From Roseovarius sp. (GTDB taxonomy: Bacteria; Pseudomonadota; Alphaproteobacteria; Rhodobacterales; Rhodobacteraceae): 64,000 nucleotides of DNA. The notes under the pieces were generated by a model. The model saw only the letters and a list, made by a program, of their open reading frames with translations, was not told where the DNA came from and did no database searches. A program made the translations under genes and the position numbers. Shown in pieces: positions 53,941-62,168 of this stretch. The stretch lies in NCBI RefSeq assembly GCF_030373445.1, contig NZ_JAUCYU010000004.1, positions 248,001 through 312,000 on the forward strand, written 5' to 3'. Position 1 is the first letter of the stretch. Each line of letters begins with the position of its first letter.

Positions 53941-54279
53941 ATGAGCAACACCGACGGACGCCGCTGGCACGACATGGGCGGGAAAGAGGCCGGGCCGCTT
54001 TCCTTCGACCAGCACGATTTCGCCCTTTGGGAAAAGCGCGTCGATGCGCTGATGGTTCTGTGCGGGCAGAAGGGCCTGTTCAGCGTCGACGGGCTGCGCC
54101 GCGCGCTGGAGGACATGGGCGAGGACGCGTTCGAGACCATGAGCTATTACGAGCGCTGGATCGCCGCGACCAACCAGAACCTGCTCGAGGCTGGCGCTTA
54201 CACGGTGCAGGAGCTTGGCGAGAAGATGGAGGAGGTGGCCGGCCGCGGCCCCACCTATGGAGAGGCACAGGATGGCTGA
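53941..54279 (+). CDS. Nitrile hydratase/thiocyanate hydrolase, beta-N-terminal-type subunit (accessory)
   Basis: A 112-residue protein corresponding to the N-terminal part of the nitrile hydratase beta subunit, the same piece that exists as a separate subunit in thiocyanate hydrolase (ScnB) and toyocamycin nitrile hydratase. Landmarks are RRWHDMGG, FALWEKRVDALMVL and MSYYERWIAATNQNLLEAG. It is often annotated as nitrile hydratase accessory protein. It overlaps the next gene by eight bases and starts a three-gene operon. Confidence 0.85.
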   Translation: MSNTDGRRWHDMGGKEAGPLSFDQHDFALWEKRVDALMVLCGQKGLFSVDGLRRALEDMGEDAFETMSYYERWIAATNQNLLEAGAYTVQELGEKMEEVAGRGPTYGEAQDG

Positions 54280-54535
54280 GCGGGTGCGGGTCAGGTCGAT
54301 GATGCCGCCGGGCCATGTGCGCGCCCCCGCCTACCTGCGCGGCAAGACCGGCGAGATCGAGCGGGAGTTGGGCCGGTTCGCCAATCCTGAGCAACTGGCT
54401 TACGGGCTGGAGGCCGAAAAGCAGCCGCTCTACCGCGTCCGGTTCACCATGGCCGAGATCTGGGGGGAGGCCGCCGAGCGTCCGACCGACACGATCGACG
54501 CCGAGATATATGGCCACTGGCTGGAAAGGCTCTGA
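54272..54535 (+). CDS. Nitrile hydratase/thiocyanate hydrolase, beta-C-terminal-type subunit
   Basis: An 87-residue SH3-like protein equal to the C-terminal half of nitrile hydratase beta, or the alpha subunit of thiocyanate hydrolase. GHVRAPAYLRGKTGEIE near the start and YRVRFTMAEIWGE in the second half are the family motifs. It overlaps the preceding gene by eight bases, and the catalytic subunit ATG follows its stop by one base. The piece that is fused in most nitrile hydratases is thus split here. Confidence 0.87.
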   Translation: MAERVRVRSMMPPGHVRAPAYLRGKTGEIERELGRFANPEQLAYGLEAEKQPLYRVRFTMAEIWGEAAERPTDTIDAEIYGHWLERL

Positions 54536-54536
54536 G

Positions 54537-55184
54537 ATGCCGCATGATCACCCTTCCCATTCGCACGAGGGGATGAGCCCTTCGGGCCATCCGTACCGCG
54601 AAGACAACGATGCTGCGCTGACCTACTGGCAGCGGATGGAGATCGCGGTGCGGGAGTTGCTGATCGAGAAGGGGCTTGTGTCATCCGAAGAGATCGCCCG
54701 CCAGATCGACGCGATGGATGCGCGCAGCCCGGCCAATGGCGCCGCGGTGGTGGCGCGGGCGTGGACCGACCCGGATTTCAAGGAGCGGCTGTTGCAGGAT
54801 GCCTCGGCTGCCAGCCGGGAGATGGGGTTCGACATCGGGCCGCTGCACCTGATTGCAGTGGAGAATACCGATACGACCCATAACCTGATCGTCTGCACCC
54901 TTTGCTCGTGCTATCCGCGAAACCTGCTGGGCCTGCCGCCCGACTGGTACAAGACGCGCGCCTACCGGTCGCGTGCGGTGATCGAGCCGCGGGCGGTGCT
55001 TCGGGAATTCGGGCTGGAGTTGCCCGACGACGTGCAGGTCCGGGTGCATGACAGCACCGCTGACATGCGCTATATCGTGCTGCCCGCCCGGCCCGCAGGG
55101 ACCGAGGGAATGAGCGAGGAGCAGCTTGCCGCGCTCGTGACCCGTGATTCGATGATCGGCACGGGCCTGCCCCGAAGGCCCTGA
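54537..55184 (+). CDS. Cobalt-type nitrile hydratase alpha / thiocyanate hydrolase gamma-like subunit
   Basis: A 215-residue catalytic subunit. The metal-binding claw is VCTLCSC (Cys120, Cys123, Cys125, Ser124); the Thr variant is typical of cobalt enzymes, against Ser in iron ones. It is followed by YPRNLLGLPPDWYKTRAYRSRAV and an SDGTADMRYIVLP-like segment (DSTADMRYIVLPARPAGT). Nitrile hydratases convert nitriles to amides; thiocyanate hydrolase makes carbonyl sulfide and ammonia from thiocyanate. The substrate cannot be set from sequence alone. No separate amidase is next to it. Confidence 0.88.
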   Translation: MPHDHPSHSHEGMSPSGHPYREDNDAALTYWQRMEIAVRELLIEKGLVSSEEIARQIDAMDARSPANGAAVVARAWTDPDFKERLLQDASAASREMGFDIGPLHLIAVENTDTTHNLIVCTLCSCYPRNLLGLPPDWYKTRAYRSRAVIEPRAVLREFGLELPDDVQVRVHDSTADMRYIVLPARPAGTEGMSEEQLAALVTRDSMIGTGLPRRP

Positions 55185-55248
55185 CGGGCTTGCCCGCGGG
55201 CGGCGTGCGGCGTATGTGACGCGGACCCAAGCAAGACGAAGAACCCGG

Positions 55249-56217
55249 ATGACCGACACGGCCCCAAAGGACACGATCCCGTTCTCGGAACGGTTGACCG
55301 GACAGCTTCTGTTCCTGCCGGTGCGGCTGTCGCGGCTGCTGCCCTATCGCTGGCGCGTGCCGTTCGCGGGCTGGTTCACCTCGCGCATCCTTGCGCCGCT
55401 GGCGGGATACTCGCAACGCGTGCGGGACAATCTTGCTCTGACCTGTCCGGAGCTTTCCAAGCAAGAGGTCGAGCGGATCACCCGGGGTGTGACCGACAAT
55501 GCCGGGCGCAACATGGTCGAGCTGTATTCGCCCGAGTTCGCCCCGCGTGTCCGAGAGCGGATGCCGATCACCGGCCCCGGTCTGAAGGTGTTGCAGGATG
55601 CCCGTGACGAAGGCCGCCCCGGCATCATCATCTCGGCCCATATCGGCAGTTTCAACGCCGCGCGCACGGGGATCGCCGCCAACGGGATCGAAAGCGCCAG
55701 CTTCTACCGGCCAATGTCGAACCGCCCGTTTAATGCGCATTACGCCGAGGCGATGGAGCGGATCAGCCAGCCGGTGATCGAACAGAGCCGCCAGGGGCTG
55801 GTGCAGATGGTCCGGCATTTGCGCAAGGGGGGCGTCGTGTCGATCATGAACGATCTGAATACCCATGACGGCCTGCCACTGGAGTTCTTCGGGCACCCGG
55901 CGCTGACCTCGCTTTCGGCGGCTGAGCTGGCGTTGAAATACGACGCACCGCTGGTGCCGCTCTGGGCGCTGCGGGAGCCCAACGGGCTTGATTTCCGAAT
56001 GACTTTCGAAGCGCCGATCCCGCATTCCGATCCGTTGACAATGACCCGCGAGTTCAACCGCCGGCTCGAGGCCGTCGTGCGCGCGAACATGGAGCAGTGG
56101 TTCTGGATTCACCGCCGCTGGAAGGATGGCGCGAACGCGGTAGGCGAGATGCGCGCGAAGGAGCTGGAGGCGCTGGAGCGCAAGCTGGCGGAAGACCCGA
56201 AGGCGCCGATCTCCTGA
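55249..56217 (+). CDS. LpxL/HtrB-like lysophospholipid or lipid A acyltransferase
   Basis: A 322-residue membrane-associated acyltransferase of the LpxL/HtrB group, which adds acyl chains to lipid A or related lipids. FAGWFTSRILAP and NLALTCPELS in the N-terminal part, IIISAHIGSFNAA (usual H-x4-D/E site; here His then Asn), then VSIMNDLNTHDGLPLEFFGHPA and WFWIHRRWKDG (family W-x-H-R-R-W) are seen. The ATG at 55249 gives MTDTAPKDTIPF. It is separated by 64 bases from the hydratase operon. Substrate is inferred from the family. Confidence 0.85.
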   Translation: MTDTAPKDTIPFSERLTGQLLFLPVRLSRLLPYRWRVPFAGWFTSRILAPLAGYSQRVRDNLALTCPELSKQEVERITRGVTDNAGRNMVELYSPEFAPRVRERMPITGPGLKVLQDARDEGRPGIIISAHIGSFNAARTGIAANGIESASFYRPMSNRPFNAHYAEAMERISQPVIEQSRQGLVQMVRHLRKGGVVSIMNDLNTHDGLPLEFFGHPALTSLSAAELALKYDAPLVPLWALREPNGLDFRMTFEAPIPHSDPLTMTREFNRRLEAVVRANMEQWFWIHRRWKDGANAVGEMRAKELEALERKLAEDPKAPIS

Positions 56218-56259
56218 GGGGGAGGGGCGGTTCACGTCGCTTAATGCAGGGATGAGGGT

Positions 56260-56353
56260 GAGAGGCTGGACAACGACCCAAGCGGGGCTCGTTACGGCTG
56301 CTTCCTTCCGGACCTGACCGGGTTGGCGAGGCGCTTGCCCGCGCCAACCTCTC
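56260..56353 (-). ncRNA. ffs: Small signal recognition particle RNA (4.5S)
   Basis: On the minus strand the conserved apical domain is present: GGTCAGGTCCGGAAGGAAGCAGCC with the GGAA tetraloop and symmetric loop bases that bind the Ffh M domain. The ends pair as GAGAGG (56353-56348) with CCTCTC (56265-56260), giving a single long hairpin of about 94 bases, the normal size. It guides inner-membrane protein targeting with Ffh and FtsY. Ends are set from the terminal helix and are approximate by a few bases. Confidence 0.95.
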
Positions 56354-56370
56354 GAGGCGTTACATAGGGG

Positions 56371-58296
56371 TTACATCGCGGATTCGCAAGGCACCGTGTC
56401 GAGCGGCATGCGCAGGCAGAGAAAGCCCTCCGGCGACAGGCCGAGATCCGTGAGGTCGTGGGCCGCGATGTCGCCTGGATGGTCGCGCAGGCCGGGGCCG
56501 GACCATATCAGCACGGAGGTGTCGGGCAGGGGAAGGAAACGCCAGGGCGGTTCCGGGGCGAGGTCGTGATGCCCGCCGGCGCGGAAGAAATCGGCAAGTA
56601 GGTCGCGCACCGAGGTGCGGCTGGAATGGACCAGTCGGTTTTCGGGCAGCACCGGGTACGGGCCGCCGCCGAAGGCGCGGTAATTGTTGACCGCGACGAT
56701 GAACGTGTCGCCCGGGCTGACGGGCATGCCGTCATGGGCGAGGTCGCGGATGCGGCCCGGTCCGGCGGGGCCGGGCAGGGGCAGGCCGCTGTCGTCGTAG
56801 AGGGGCCGTTCGGAGAGGTCGATCCGGTAGGTGAGGCCGGCGATGGTGTCGGCGGCGTGACCGGGAAAGGCGTGGTTCCAGAGCGGCTGGTCCGGTAGGC
56901 CCGGCGTGACCCGGTGAAAACAGGACGCGGCGCGTTCGAGCCAGTCCTTTACTTCGGCCCCGGTGAAGCGGAGCGCGCAGAGCGAGTTGGGAAAGGGTTG
57001 CAGGTCGGCGGCGTTGCGCAGGGTGAGATCACCCGCGGGGATGTCTGTATAGGCGCGGGGCCCGGCGCGGCCGCCGGTGTTGAACGGCGCGGTGGCGGCG
57101 AGCACGGGCACGCCGTCGAGCGCGGTACCGGTGAGGGCGTCCCGGACTGCGCGGCGCTTGGCCTCCGCCACGAGGCGCACCGGCAGGTCGGCGCGATAAA
57201 GCGAAAGGTAGCTGTGGATGGCGCGGGCGGAGTGGCCGAGGGGTGCGCGCATCCGGGCCAGGGTGGCGGCGTGGCTGTGGTGGACGGTTTCGGCAATGTC
57301 GGGGTGGGCCGGGGTGCTGTCGTTTGTGACCGGGTGAAGCCGGGCGCGATGGCCAGTGACCGTCCAGCCGTCCGCATCATGGGTAAGGTCGAGGTCGATC
57401 TGCCCGAGATGCGAGCCGCGATAGCCCGGCAGCACGGCGGGCGTTCCCGAGAAGGTGCCACCCAGATGATCGGCCTCGCCACCGTCGGGCGGCATGTCGC
57501 CATGGGGAAACAGCTCGTGGCTGTGGCCAGCGACGATGGCATCTGCCCCGGCCAGTCGGGCCAGCGTCAGGGCGGCGTTTTCCATGTCCGGCCCCGCCGC
57601 ACCGGTGTCGATGCCAGTATGGGCGAGCAGGATCACGATATCGGCGCCTTGTGCCCGCAGGGCCGGCACGTGATGAGTGGCGGTCTCGACCATGTCGCGG
57701 GCGGTGACCTCGCCGCCGAGGTGAAACCTGTCCCAGAGAGTGATCTGCGGTGGCAAGAGGCCGATCAGGCCGATATTGAGCGTACGGGTTTCGCCCGCCG
57801 CGTCGGTGAAGGCGCGGGTGACGATGGTGCTCGGGGGCAGGAGGGTTTCATCCTCGCCGGGCATGGTGCCTTTACGGGTGAGGGTGTTCGCACTGAGGAC
57901 CGGGAAGTCGGCCTGTTCCACCGCCGTCCGGAGCGCCGGCAGGCCGAAATTGAACTCGTGGTTGCCGAGATTGGCCGCGTCGTAACCCAGCCGGTTCATC
58001 GCCGCGATGACCGGGTGCGGGGCGCCCGAAACCGGATCGTACAGGTCGCTGAGCGGGCTGCCCTGGAGGAAATCGCCGTTGTCGATCAGCAGGCAGGCGC
58101 CGGGCGCTTCGGCGCGGGCGATGTCGACGATGCTGGCAACGCAGGCGAGGCTGTAGCCGCTGTCGGGCCGGTCGGCGGCATAATCGTAGGGCAATATGGC
58201 GCCGTGGATGTCCGAGGTAGCGAGCAGGCGCAGGTGAAAGGGCCCGAAAGGCTGTTGAACGGTCTGGGCCGGCTGAAGTGTGGCGGGCTCTTTCAT
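56371..58296 (-). CDS. Bifunctional 2',3'-cyclic-nucleotide phosphodiesterase / 3'-nucleotidase-like protein
   Basis: A 641-residue CpdB-family metallophosphoesterase. The N-terminal calcineurin-like domain has TSDIHG, NGDFLQGSPLSDL, NLGNHEFNFG and GHSHELFP metal motifs; the C-terminal nucleotidase domain has NTGGRAGPRAYTDIPAGDLTLRNAADLQPFPN and VAVNNYRAFGGG. Such enzymes salvage RNA-derived nucleotides. CpdB is normally periplasmic; here no signal peptide is visible from the chosen ATG at 58296 or from the longest open frame (58404). Function follows the family. Confidence 0.88.
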   Translation of the reverse strand: MKEPATLQPAQTVQQPFGPFHLRLLATSDIHGAILPYDYAADRPDSGYSLACVASIVDIARAEAPGACLLIDNGDFLQGSPLSDLYDPVSGAPHPVIAAMNRLGYDAANLGNHEFNFGLPALRTAVEQADFPVLSANTLTRKGTMPGEDETLLPPSTIVTRAFTDAAGETRTLNIGLIGLLPPQITLWDRFHLGGEVTARDMVETATHHVPALRAQGADIVILLAHTGIDTGAAGPDMENAALTLARLAGADAIVAGHSHELFPHGDMPPDGGEADHLGGTFSGTPAVLPGYRGSHLGQIDLDLTHDADGWTVTGHRARLHPVTNDSTPAHPDIAETVHHSHAATLARMRAPLGHSARAIHSYLSLYRADLPVRLVAEAKRRAVRDALTGTALDGVPVLAATAPFNTGGRAGPRAYTDIPAGDLTLRNAADLQPFPNSLCALRFTGAEVKDWLERAASCFHRVTPGLPDQPLWNHAFPGHAADTIAGLTYRIDLSERPLYDDSGLPLPGPAGPGRIRDLAHDGMPVSPGDTFIVAVNNYRAFGGGPYPVLPENRLVHSSRTSVRDLLADFFRAGGHHDLAPEPPWRFLPLPDTSVLIWSGPGLRDHPGDIAAHDLTDLGLSPEGFLCLRMPLDTVPCESAM

Positions 58297-58542
58297 CCCC
58301 GAACAATCATTTAAATTGCAACTTGTTATTGTATCTCTTGGGCCGGGTCCGTCGCGGGACGGGGCATCAGGGTAGATCGGCACTTTTAGATTGTAAACAC
58401 GCATAGTGAAAATCGCTTACCGTGAACGGACTGTTTCAAAACGCGCCGCGGGCGCGGGAAGATCGCCCGTTTCTGCAGGGGTAAGCGGCGCTCTCTTGCC
58501 TGCCTGCGTTGAACGTGGCACCCGAAGGAAAAAGGAGTTGGC

Positions 58543-59514
58543 ATGAAGCACGCCGAAACGGTGACATTCGGAGGATCAGGGCTGGACCGGGCGGCAGAGC
58601 TGCGCGGTGACGAGAACGCGTTGGCATTGCGGCTGACCGAGGGCGCGGTGGACGTGGTGCTCCTGTGGCGCGGCAAACTGCTGGTGGAGGCGCCGGAGCT
58701 GGACCGGCTGGTGCGGCTGCCCGCCGATCACCCGGTGTTGGCGAGCGCGACGATGCATCCGGTGCTTCTGGGCCGCGAGGAGAGCGGGCGGCTGGTGATG
58801 GCGCAGGATATTTCAAGTTGGGAACCCGAGGCGCTGGACGAGGCGGAGATCAACCGGTTTCTCGATACCAGCCTGCAGCAGCACCCCGACCTGCCCGGGG
58901 ACAGCGCCTTTGCCGAACTGCGGCGCATGATGACGCGGCTGAGCCCGCGGGATGCGGAGCTGGCCTCGACCGCCAAGGCGATTGCGGGCTGGCACGTGAG
59001 CCACAGGTTCTGTGCCCGCTGTGGCGCCGAGAGCCGGATGATCCTGTCGGGCTGGCAGAGGTCCTGTGATGCCTGCGGCGGTCAGCATTTCCCGAGGACC
59101 GACCCGGTGGTGATCATGCTGATCACCCGGGGCAACCGCACGCTTCTGGGCCGGTCGCCGGGCTGGCCGGAAGGGATGTATTCCTGTCTTGCCGGGTTCG
59201 TGGAGCCGGGCGAGACCATCGAGGCGGCCGTCAGGCGAGAGGTGTTCGAAGAGTCGCGTATCCGTGTGGGGCGGGTGGAGTACCTGTCGAGCCAGCCCTG
59301 GGCTTTTCCCAGCTCGCTGATGTTCGGCTGTCGGGGTGAGGCGCTGACCGACGATATCCGGATCGATCCGCAGGAGATCGACGATGCGATCTGGGTCAGC
59401 AAGGAGGAAGTGATGGATGCCTTCGCCGGGCAGAACCCGGGAATCCTGCCCGCACGCAAGGGGGCAATCGCCCATTTCCTGTTGCGGAACTGGCTTGCAG
59501 ATACGCTGGACTGA
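58543..59514 (+). CDS. nudC: NADH pyrophosphatase / NAD-capped RNA hydrolase
   Basis: A 323-residue Nudix enzyme that hydrolyses NADH to NMNH and AMP and removes NAD caps from RNA. The zinc site has CARCGAES and CDACGGQHFPR; the Nudix box is GFVEPGETIEAAVRREVFEESRI. SQPWAFPSSLMFG is the NudC-specific SQPWPFPxS motif. An AAGGAG ribosome site lies seven bases before the ATG at 58543. It has its own promoter in the 246-base gap shared with the cyclic nucleotidase gene. Confidence 0.96.
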   Translation: MKHAETVTFGGSGLDRAAELRGDENALALRLTEGAVDVVLLWRGKLLVEAPELDRLVRLPADHPVLASATMHPVLLGREESGRLVMAQDISSWEPEALDEAEINRFLDTSLQQHPDLPGDSAFAELRRMMTRLSPRDAELASTAKAIAGWHVSHRFCARCGAESRMILSGWQRSCDACGGQHFPRTDPVVIMLITRGNRTLLGRSPGWPEGMYSCLAGFVEPGETIEAAVRREVFEESRIRVGRVEYLSSQPWAFPSSLMFGCRGEALTDDIRIDPQEIDDAIWVSKEEVMDAFAGQNPGILPARKGAIAHFLLRNWLADTLD

Positions 59515-59597
59515 CGAGACAAGCAGGGCGTGGCGGGGGGCGGAAAATGTGCTAACACACGCCGGGGCAGGGCTGACGGACGCAACGAGGAACAGGC

Positions 59598-60065
59598 ATG
59601 AAATTCGGAACCAGGGAAGACATAGAGGCACCGATCGAGTTCGTTTTCGAGCAGATGACGGATTTCAAGGCGATCGAGCGCGCGGCGATGCGACGCGGGG
59701 CCGAAGTGCAGCGGGTCGACAAGCTGACCCAAAAGGGCACGGGCATGATGTGGGACGCCGCGTTCGAGCTGCGGGGCAAGACTCGCGAGATCAAGCTGGA
59801 GCTGACCGAGTACGATCCGCCGAACGGGCTGGTGATGGCGTCGCGCTCGGCCGGTCTGGGAGGCAAGATGACGGCGGAGCTGGTGGCCCTGTCGCGCACC
59901 CGAACGCGGGTGACGATGGACGTGGAGCTTGAACCGAAGAACCTGACCGCCAAGCTGCTGGTGCAGTCGCTTAAGCTGGCGAAGAAAAGCCTGATGAACC
60001 GGCTGAATGAACGGATGGCTGCCTATTCGAAAGAAATCGAGCGGCGGTACAAGCAGACCGCGTGA
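59598..60065 (+). CDS. SRPBCC (START/Bet v1-like) family protein
   Basis: A 155-residue soluble protein with the SRPBCC fold, which forms a deep hydrophobic pocket for lipids or small ligands. The N-terminus KFGTREDIEAPIEFVFEQMTD is the usual start, and a central alternating-strand region (GKTREIKLELTEYDPPNGLVMAS) precedes the long C-terminal helix ending KEIERRYKQTA. The ATG at 59598 follows AGGAACAGG. No catalytic residues are obvious; ligand unknown. Confidence 0.85.
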   Translation: MKFGTREDIEAPIEFVFEQMTDFKAIERAAMRRGAEVQRVDKLTQKGTGMMWDAAFELRGKTREIKLELTEYDPPNGLVMASRSAGLGGKMTAELVALSRTRTRVTMDVELEPKNLTAKLLVQSLKLAKKSLMNRLNERMAAYSKEIERRYKQTA

Positions 60066-60123
60066 ACGGTCGGAAAACGGTTACAAGGGAATTGTAGGCC
60101 AAGGACGACAAGGGAGGCCGGCC

Positions 60124-61044
60124 ATGCAGACAGCCTTTACCGCGCCGGGGCGGTTCTTTCGCGGTAACCTGCACACCCATTCGACCCTGTCCGACGGACG
60201 GCTGGCGCCGGAAGAGGTGTGCCGCCGCTACCGGGCGGAAGGGTATGATTTCATCGCGCTGACCGACCATTTCATCGGGCTTTATGGTTATCCGGTCGCA
60301 GATACCGTGCCATTCCGGGGCGAGGGGTTCACCACGATCCTTGGCGCCGAGCTGCATTCAGGGGCGATGCGGAACGGGGAGATCTGGCATATTCTCGCGG
60401 TCGGACTGCCCGCGGATTTCGCGGAGGCCAACGCGCCGCATTTCGGCCCCGTCGAAGGGCAGGAGAGCGGGCCGGCGCTTGCGGCGCGGGCAAGGGAGGC
60501 CGGAGCGTTCGTCACGGTGGCGCATCCGCAATGGAGTGGTATGCATTTCGAGGACGCGATGTCGATCGAGGCGGCGCACGCGGTGGAGATCTACAACCAC
60601 GGCTGTGCGGTCGAGGCCGGCCGGGGCGACGGCTGGCACATGGCCGACCTGATGCTGTCGGCGGGCCGGCGGCTGACCGCGATTGCAACGGATGACGCGC
60701 ATTTCGCGTCTCCGGATGCGTTCGGCGGCTGGGTGATGGTGAAGGCAGAGGAGAACGCGCCGGAGCCGTTGCTGGCGGCGCTGAAGGCGGGACATTTCTA
60801 TGCCACGCAGGGCCCGGAACTGCGCGATGTGCGTATCGAGGGCAAGGACGTCGTGGTGGAATGTTCGGCCGTGGAACGTGTGGTCGTCCAGGGCCATGGC
60901 AGCGCGGCGCTTTGCGAGACCGGGAGGTCGCTGACCGGGGCGCGGATCAAGCTGGCGAAGTTTTCCGGTGGCGACTGGGTGCGGGTTACCGTGCTGGACG
61001 CCGCGGGGCGCGCGGCCTGGTCGAACCCGGTATGGAAGGACTGA
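60124..61044 (+). CDS. PHP-domain phosphoesterase
   Basis: A 306-residue protein with an N-terminal PHP domain: GNLHTHSTLSDG (two metal histidines and Asp), then IALTDHF, the AHPQWSG histidine and ATDDAHFASPDAFGG near the end of the domain. Members hydrolyse phosphoesters such as 3',5'-nucleotides or histidinol phosphate with a trinuclear metal centre. The C-terminal 90 residues look like a beta-sandwich (VRIEGKDVVVECSAVERVVV). The ATG at 60124 follows a GGAGGCCGG. It is downstream of the SRPBCC gene on the same strand. Confidence 0.9.
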   Translation: MQTAFTAPGRFFRGNLHTHSTLSDGRLAPEEVCRRYRAEGYDFIALTDHFIGLYGYPVADTVPFRGEGFTTILGAELHSGAMRNGEIWHILAVGLPADFAEANAPHFGPVEGQESGPALAARAREAGAFVTVAHPQWSGMHFEDAMSIEAAHAVEIYNHGCAVEAGRGDGWHMADLMLSAGRRLTAIATDDAHFASPDAFGGWVMVKAEENAPEPLLAALKAGHFYATQGPELRDVRIEGKDVVVECSAVERVVVQGHGSAALCETGRSLTGARIKLAKFSGGDWVRVTVLDAAGRAAWSNPVWKD

Positions 61045-61098
61045 CGGGGCAGAATTGCGGCCCCGGCCGCTGGGCCGGGGCCGGACAGGCCTGAAGCC

Positions 61099-61848
61099 TT
61101 ACGCGATGCCGGGCTTACGCTCTTCGTCGCTGAGTTCGGCGATGTCGATCTGACGCTCACGCTCGCTGAGTTCGGCGATGTCGGTTTGGCGTTCCCGCTC
61201 GCTGAGTTCGGCGATATCGGTTTGACGCTCGCGCTCGCTAAGCTCGGCGATGTCGGTCTGACGTTCCCGCTCGCTGAGTTCGGCGATATCGGTTTGACGT
61301 TCGCGTTCGCTGAGTTCGGCGATATCGGTTTGGCGTTCCCGCTCGCTCAGTTCAGCGATGTCAGTTTGGCGTTCCCGCTCGCTGAGTTCAGCGATGTCGG
61401 TCTGACGTTCCCGCTCGCTCAGTTCAGCGATGTCGGTCTGACGTTCCCGCTCGCTCAGTTCGGCGATGTCGGTTTGACGTTCCCGCTCGCTGAGTTCGGC
61501 GATGTCGGTCTGACGTTCCCGCTCGCTCAGTTCGGCGATATCGGTTTGACGTTCCCGCTCGCTGAGTTCGGCGATGTCGGTTTGACGCTCCCGCTCGCTC
61601 AGTTCAGCGATGTCGGTTTGACGTTCCCGCTCGCTGAGTTCGGCGATATCGGTCTGACGCTCGCGCTCGCTAAGCTCGGCGATGTCGGTCTGGCGCTCAC
61701 GGTCACTCAGTTCGACCAGATCGAGGTATTCCGTCTGGGCGGTTTTCAGAACGAGGCTGTGCAGCGGGGCCGGCCCCGTCGCGGAATAGGCGGCAAGAGC
61801 GGGCAGTGCGGCAGCGGTCGCGATGGCGATCAATTTGAAGCTTTTCAT
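61099..61848 (-). CDS. Secreted protein of 17 tandem 12-residue repeats (AELSERERQTDI)
   Basis: A 249-residue protein with a signal peptide (MKSFKLIAIATAAALPALAA..SA, about 1-23), a short spacer, then from residue 45 to the end seventeen units of 12 residues. Sixteen are nearly identical (AELSERERQTDI, the first beginning VELSD), and the last is degenerate (AELSDEERKPGI). Each unit has charged Glu/Arg/Asp positions and a repeated Ile/Leu pair, so a regular rod or intrinsically disordered chain is likely. It has no cysteine and no known domain. Function unknown; it would be exported to the periplasm or outside. Confidence 0.85.
   Translation of the reverse strand: MKSFKLIAIATAAALPALAAYSATGPAPLHSLVLKTAQTEYLDLVELSDRERQTDIAELSERERQTDIAELSERERQTDIAELSERERQTDIAELSERERQTDIAELSERERQTDIAELSERERQTDIAELSERERQTDIAELSERERQTDIAELSERERQTDIAELSERERQTDIAELSERERQTDIAELSERERQTDIAELSERERQTDIAELSERERQTDIAELSERERQIDIAELSDEERKPGIA
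61105..61716. repeat. 36-bp tandem coding repeat array
   Basis: Seventeen in-frame 36-base units encode the 12-residue repeats of the secreted protein. Copies differ mostly at third positions (for example TCGGCGATGTCGG and TCAGCGATGTCAG forms alternate), so the peptide is kept while the DNA diverges. Unit exchange by recombination would keep the frame. Confidence 0.92.
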
Positions 61849-62168
61849 GGCGTCCTCCTTTGAGGTGTGTTGGTTTCCATTCACTCAGCGGCGGACTGTT
61901 CCGTCGTTGCGTGGCCATCAAGTAGGGTGCGCATTCAAGTTGTGAAACGCCGATGCCGCACCAGTGACTGTGCACTCATGCAGAGACAAATCGACGTGAG
62001 GTGGCTTGCAAGACGGGTGCGTCGCCCTGCCGCATGAGACAACTCAACCGACTGAAAAGGGGTGTTTTTTCTACGTAATTGCAAAAAGTGAACAATTGCG
62101 ACGGAATTCCGGCGCGGGAAGGGAAACTAATCCGGAGAATTTACGTAGGCCGGAACGCCGTCACCGGG
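61849..62168. other. 320-base intergenic region
   Basis: No gene is visible. It separates the repeat protein from pheA, both on the minus strand, so it holds the repeat-protein promoter and the pheA 3' region. A perfect eight-base inverted pair, CTACGTAA at 62071 and TTACGTAG at 62141, brackets 62 bases of relatively AT-rich sequence; its meaning is unclear. Confidence 0.55.

Noticed and set aside
61105-61716. The 36-bp repeat array considered as a CRISPR array
   Set aside because: Units are contiguous with no unique spacers and are in frame within a signal-peptide-bearing gene; there are no cas genes.
61186-61863. Plus-strand 225-codon frame with repeats such as LAEFGDVGLTFP over the repeat array
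   Set aside because: It also repeats regularly because the DNA does, but it has no signal peptide or ribosome site, while the minus-strand frame has both and shows third-position variation that preserves its own residues.
62071-62148. CTACGTAA...TTACGTAG pair as an attachment site or transposon end
   Set aside because: The arms are only eight bases, TACGTA is itself palindromic, no transposase is present and no target duplication is visible.
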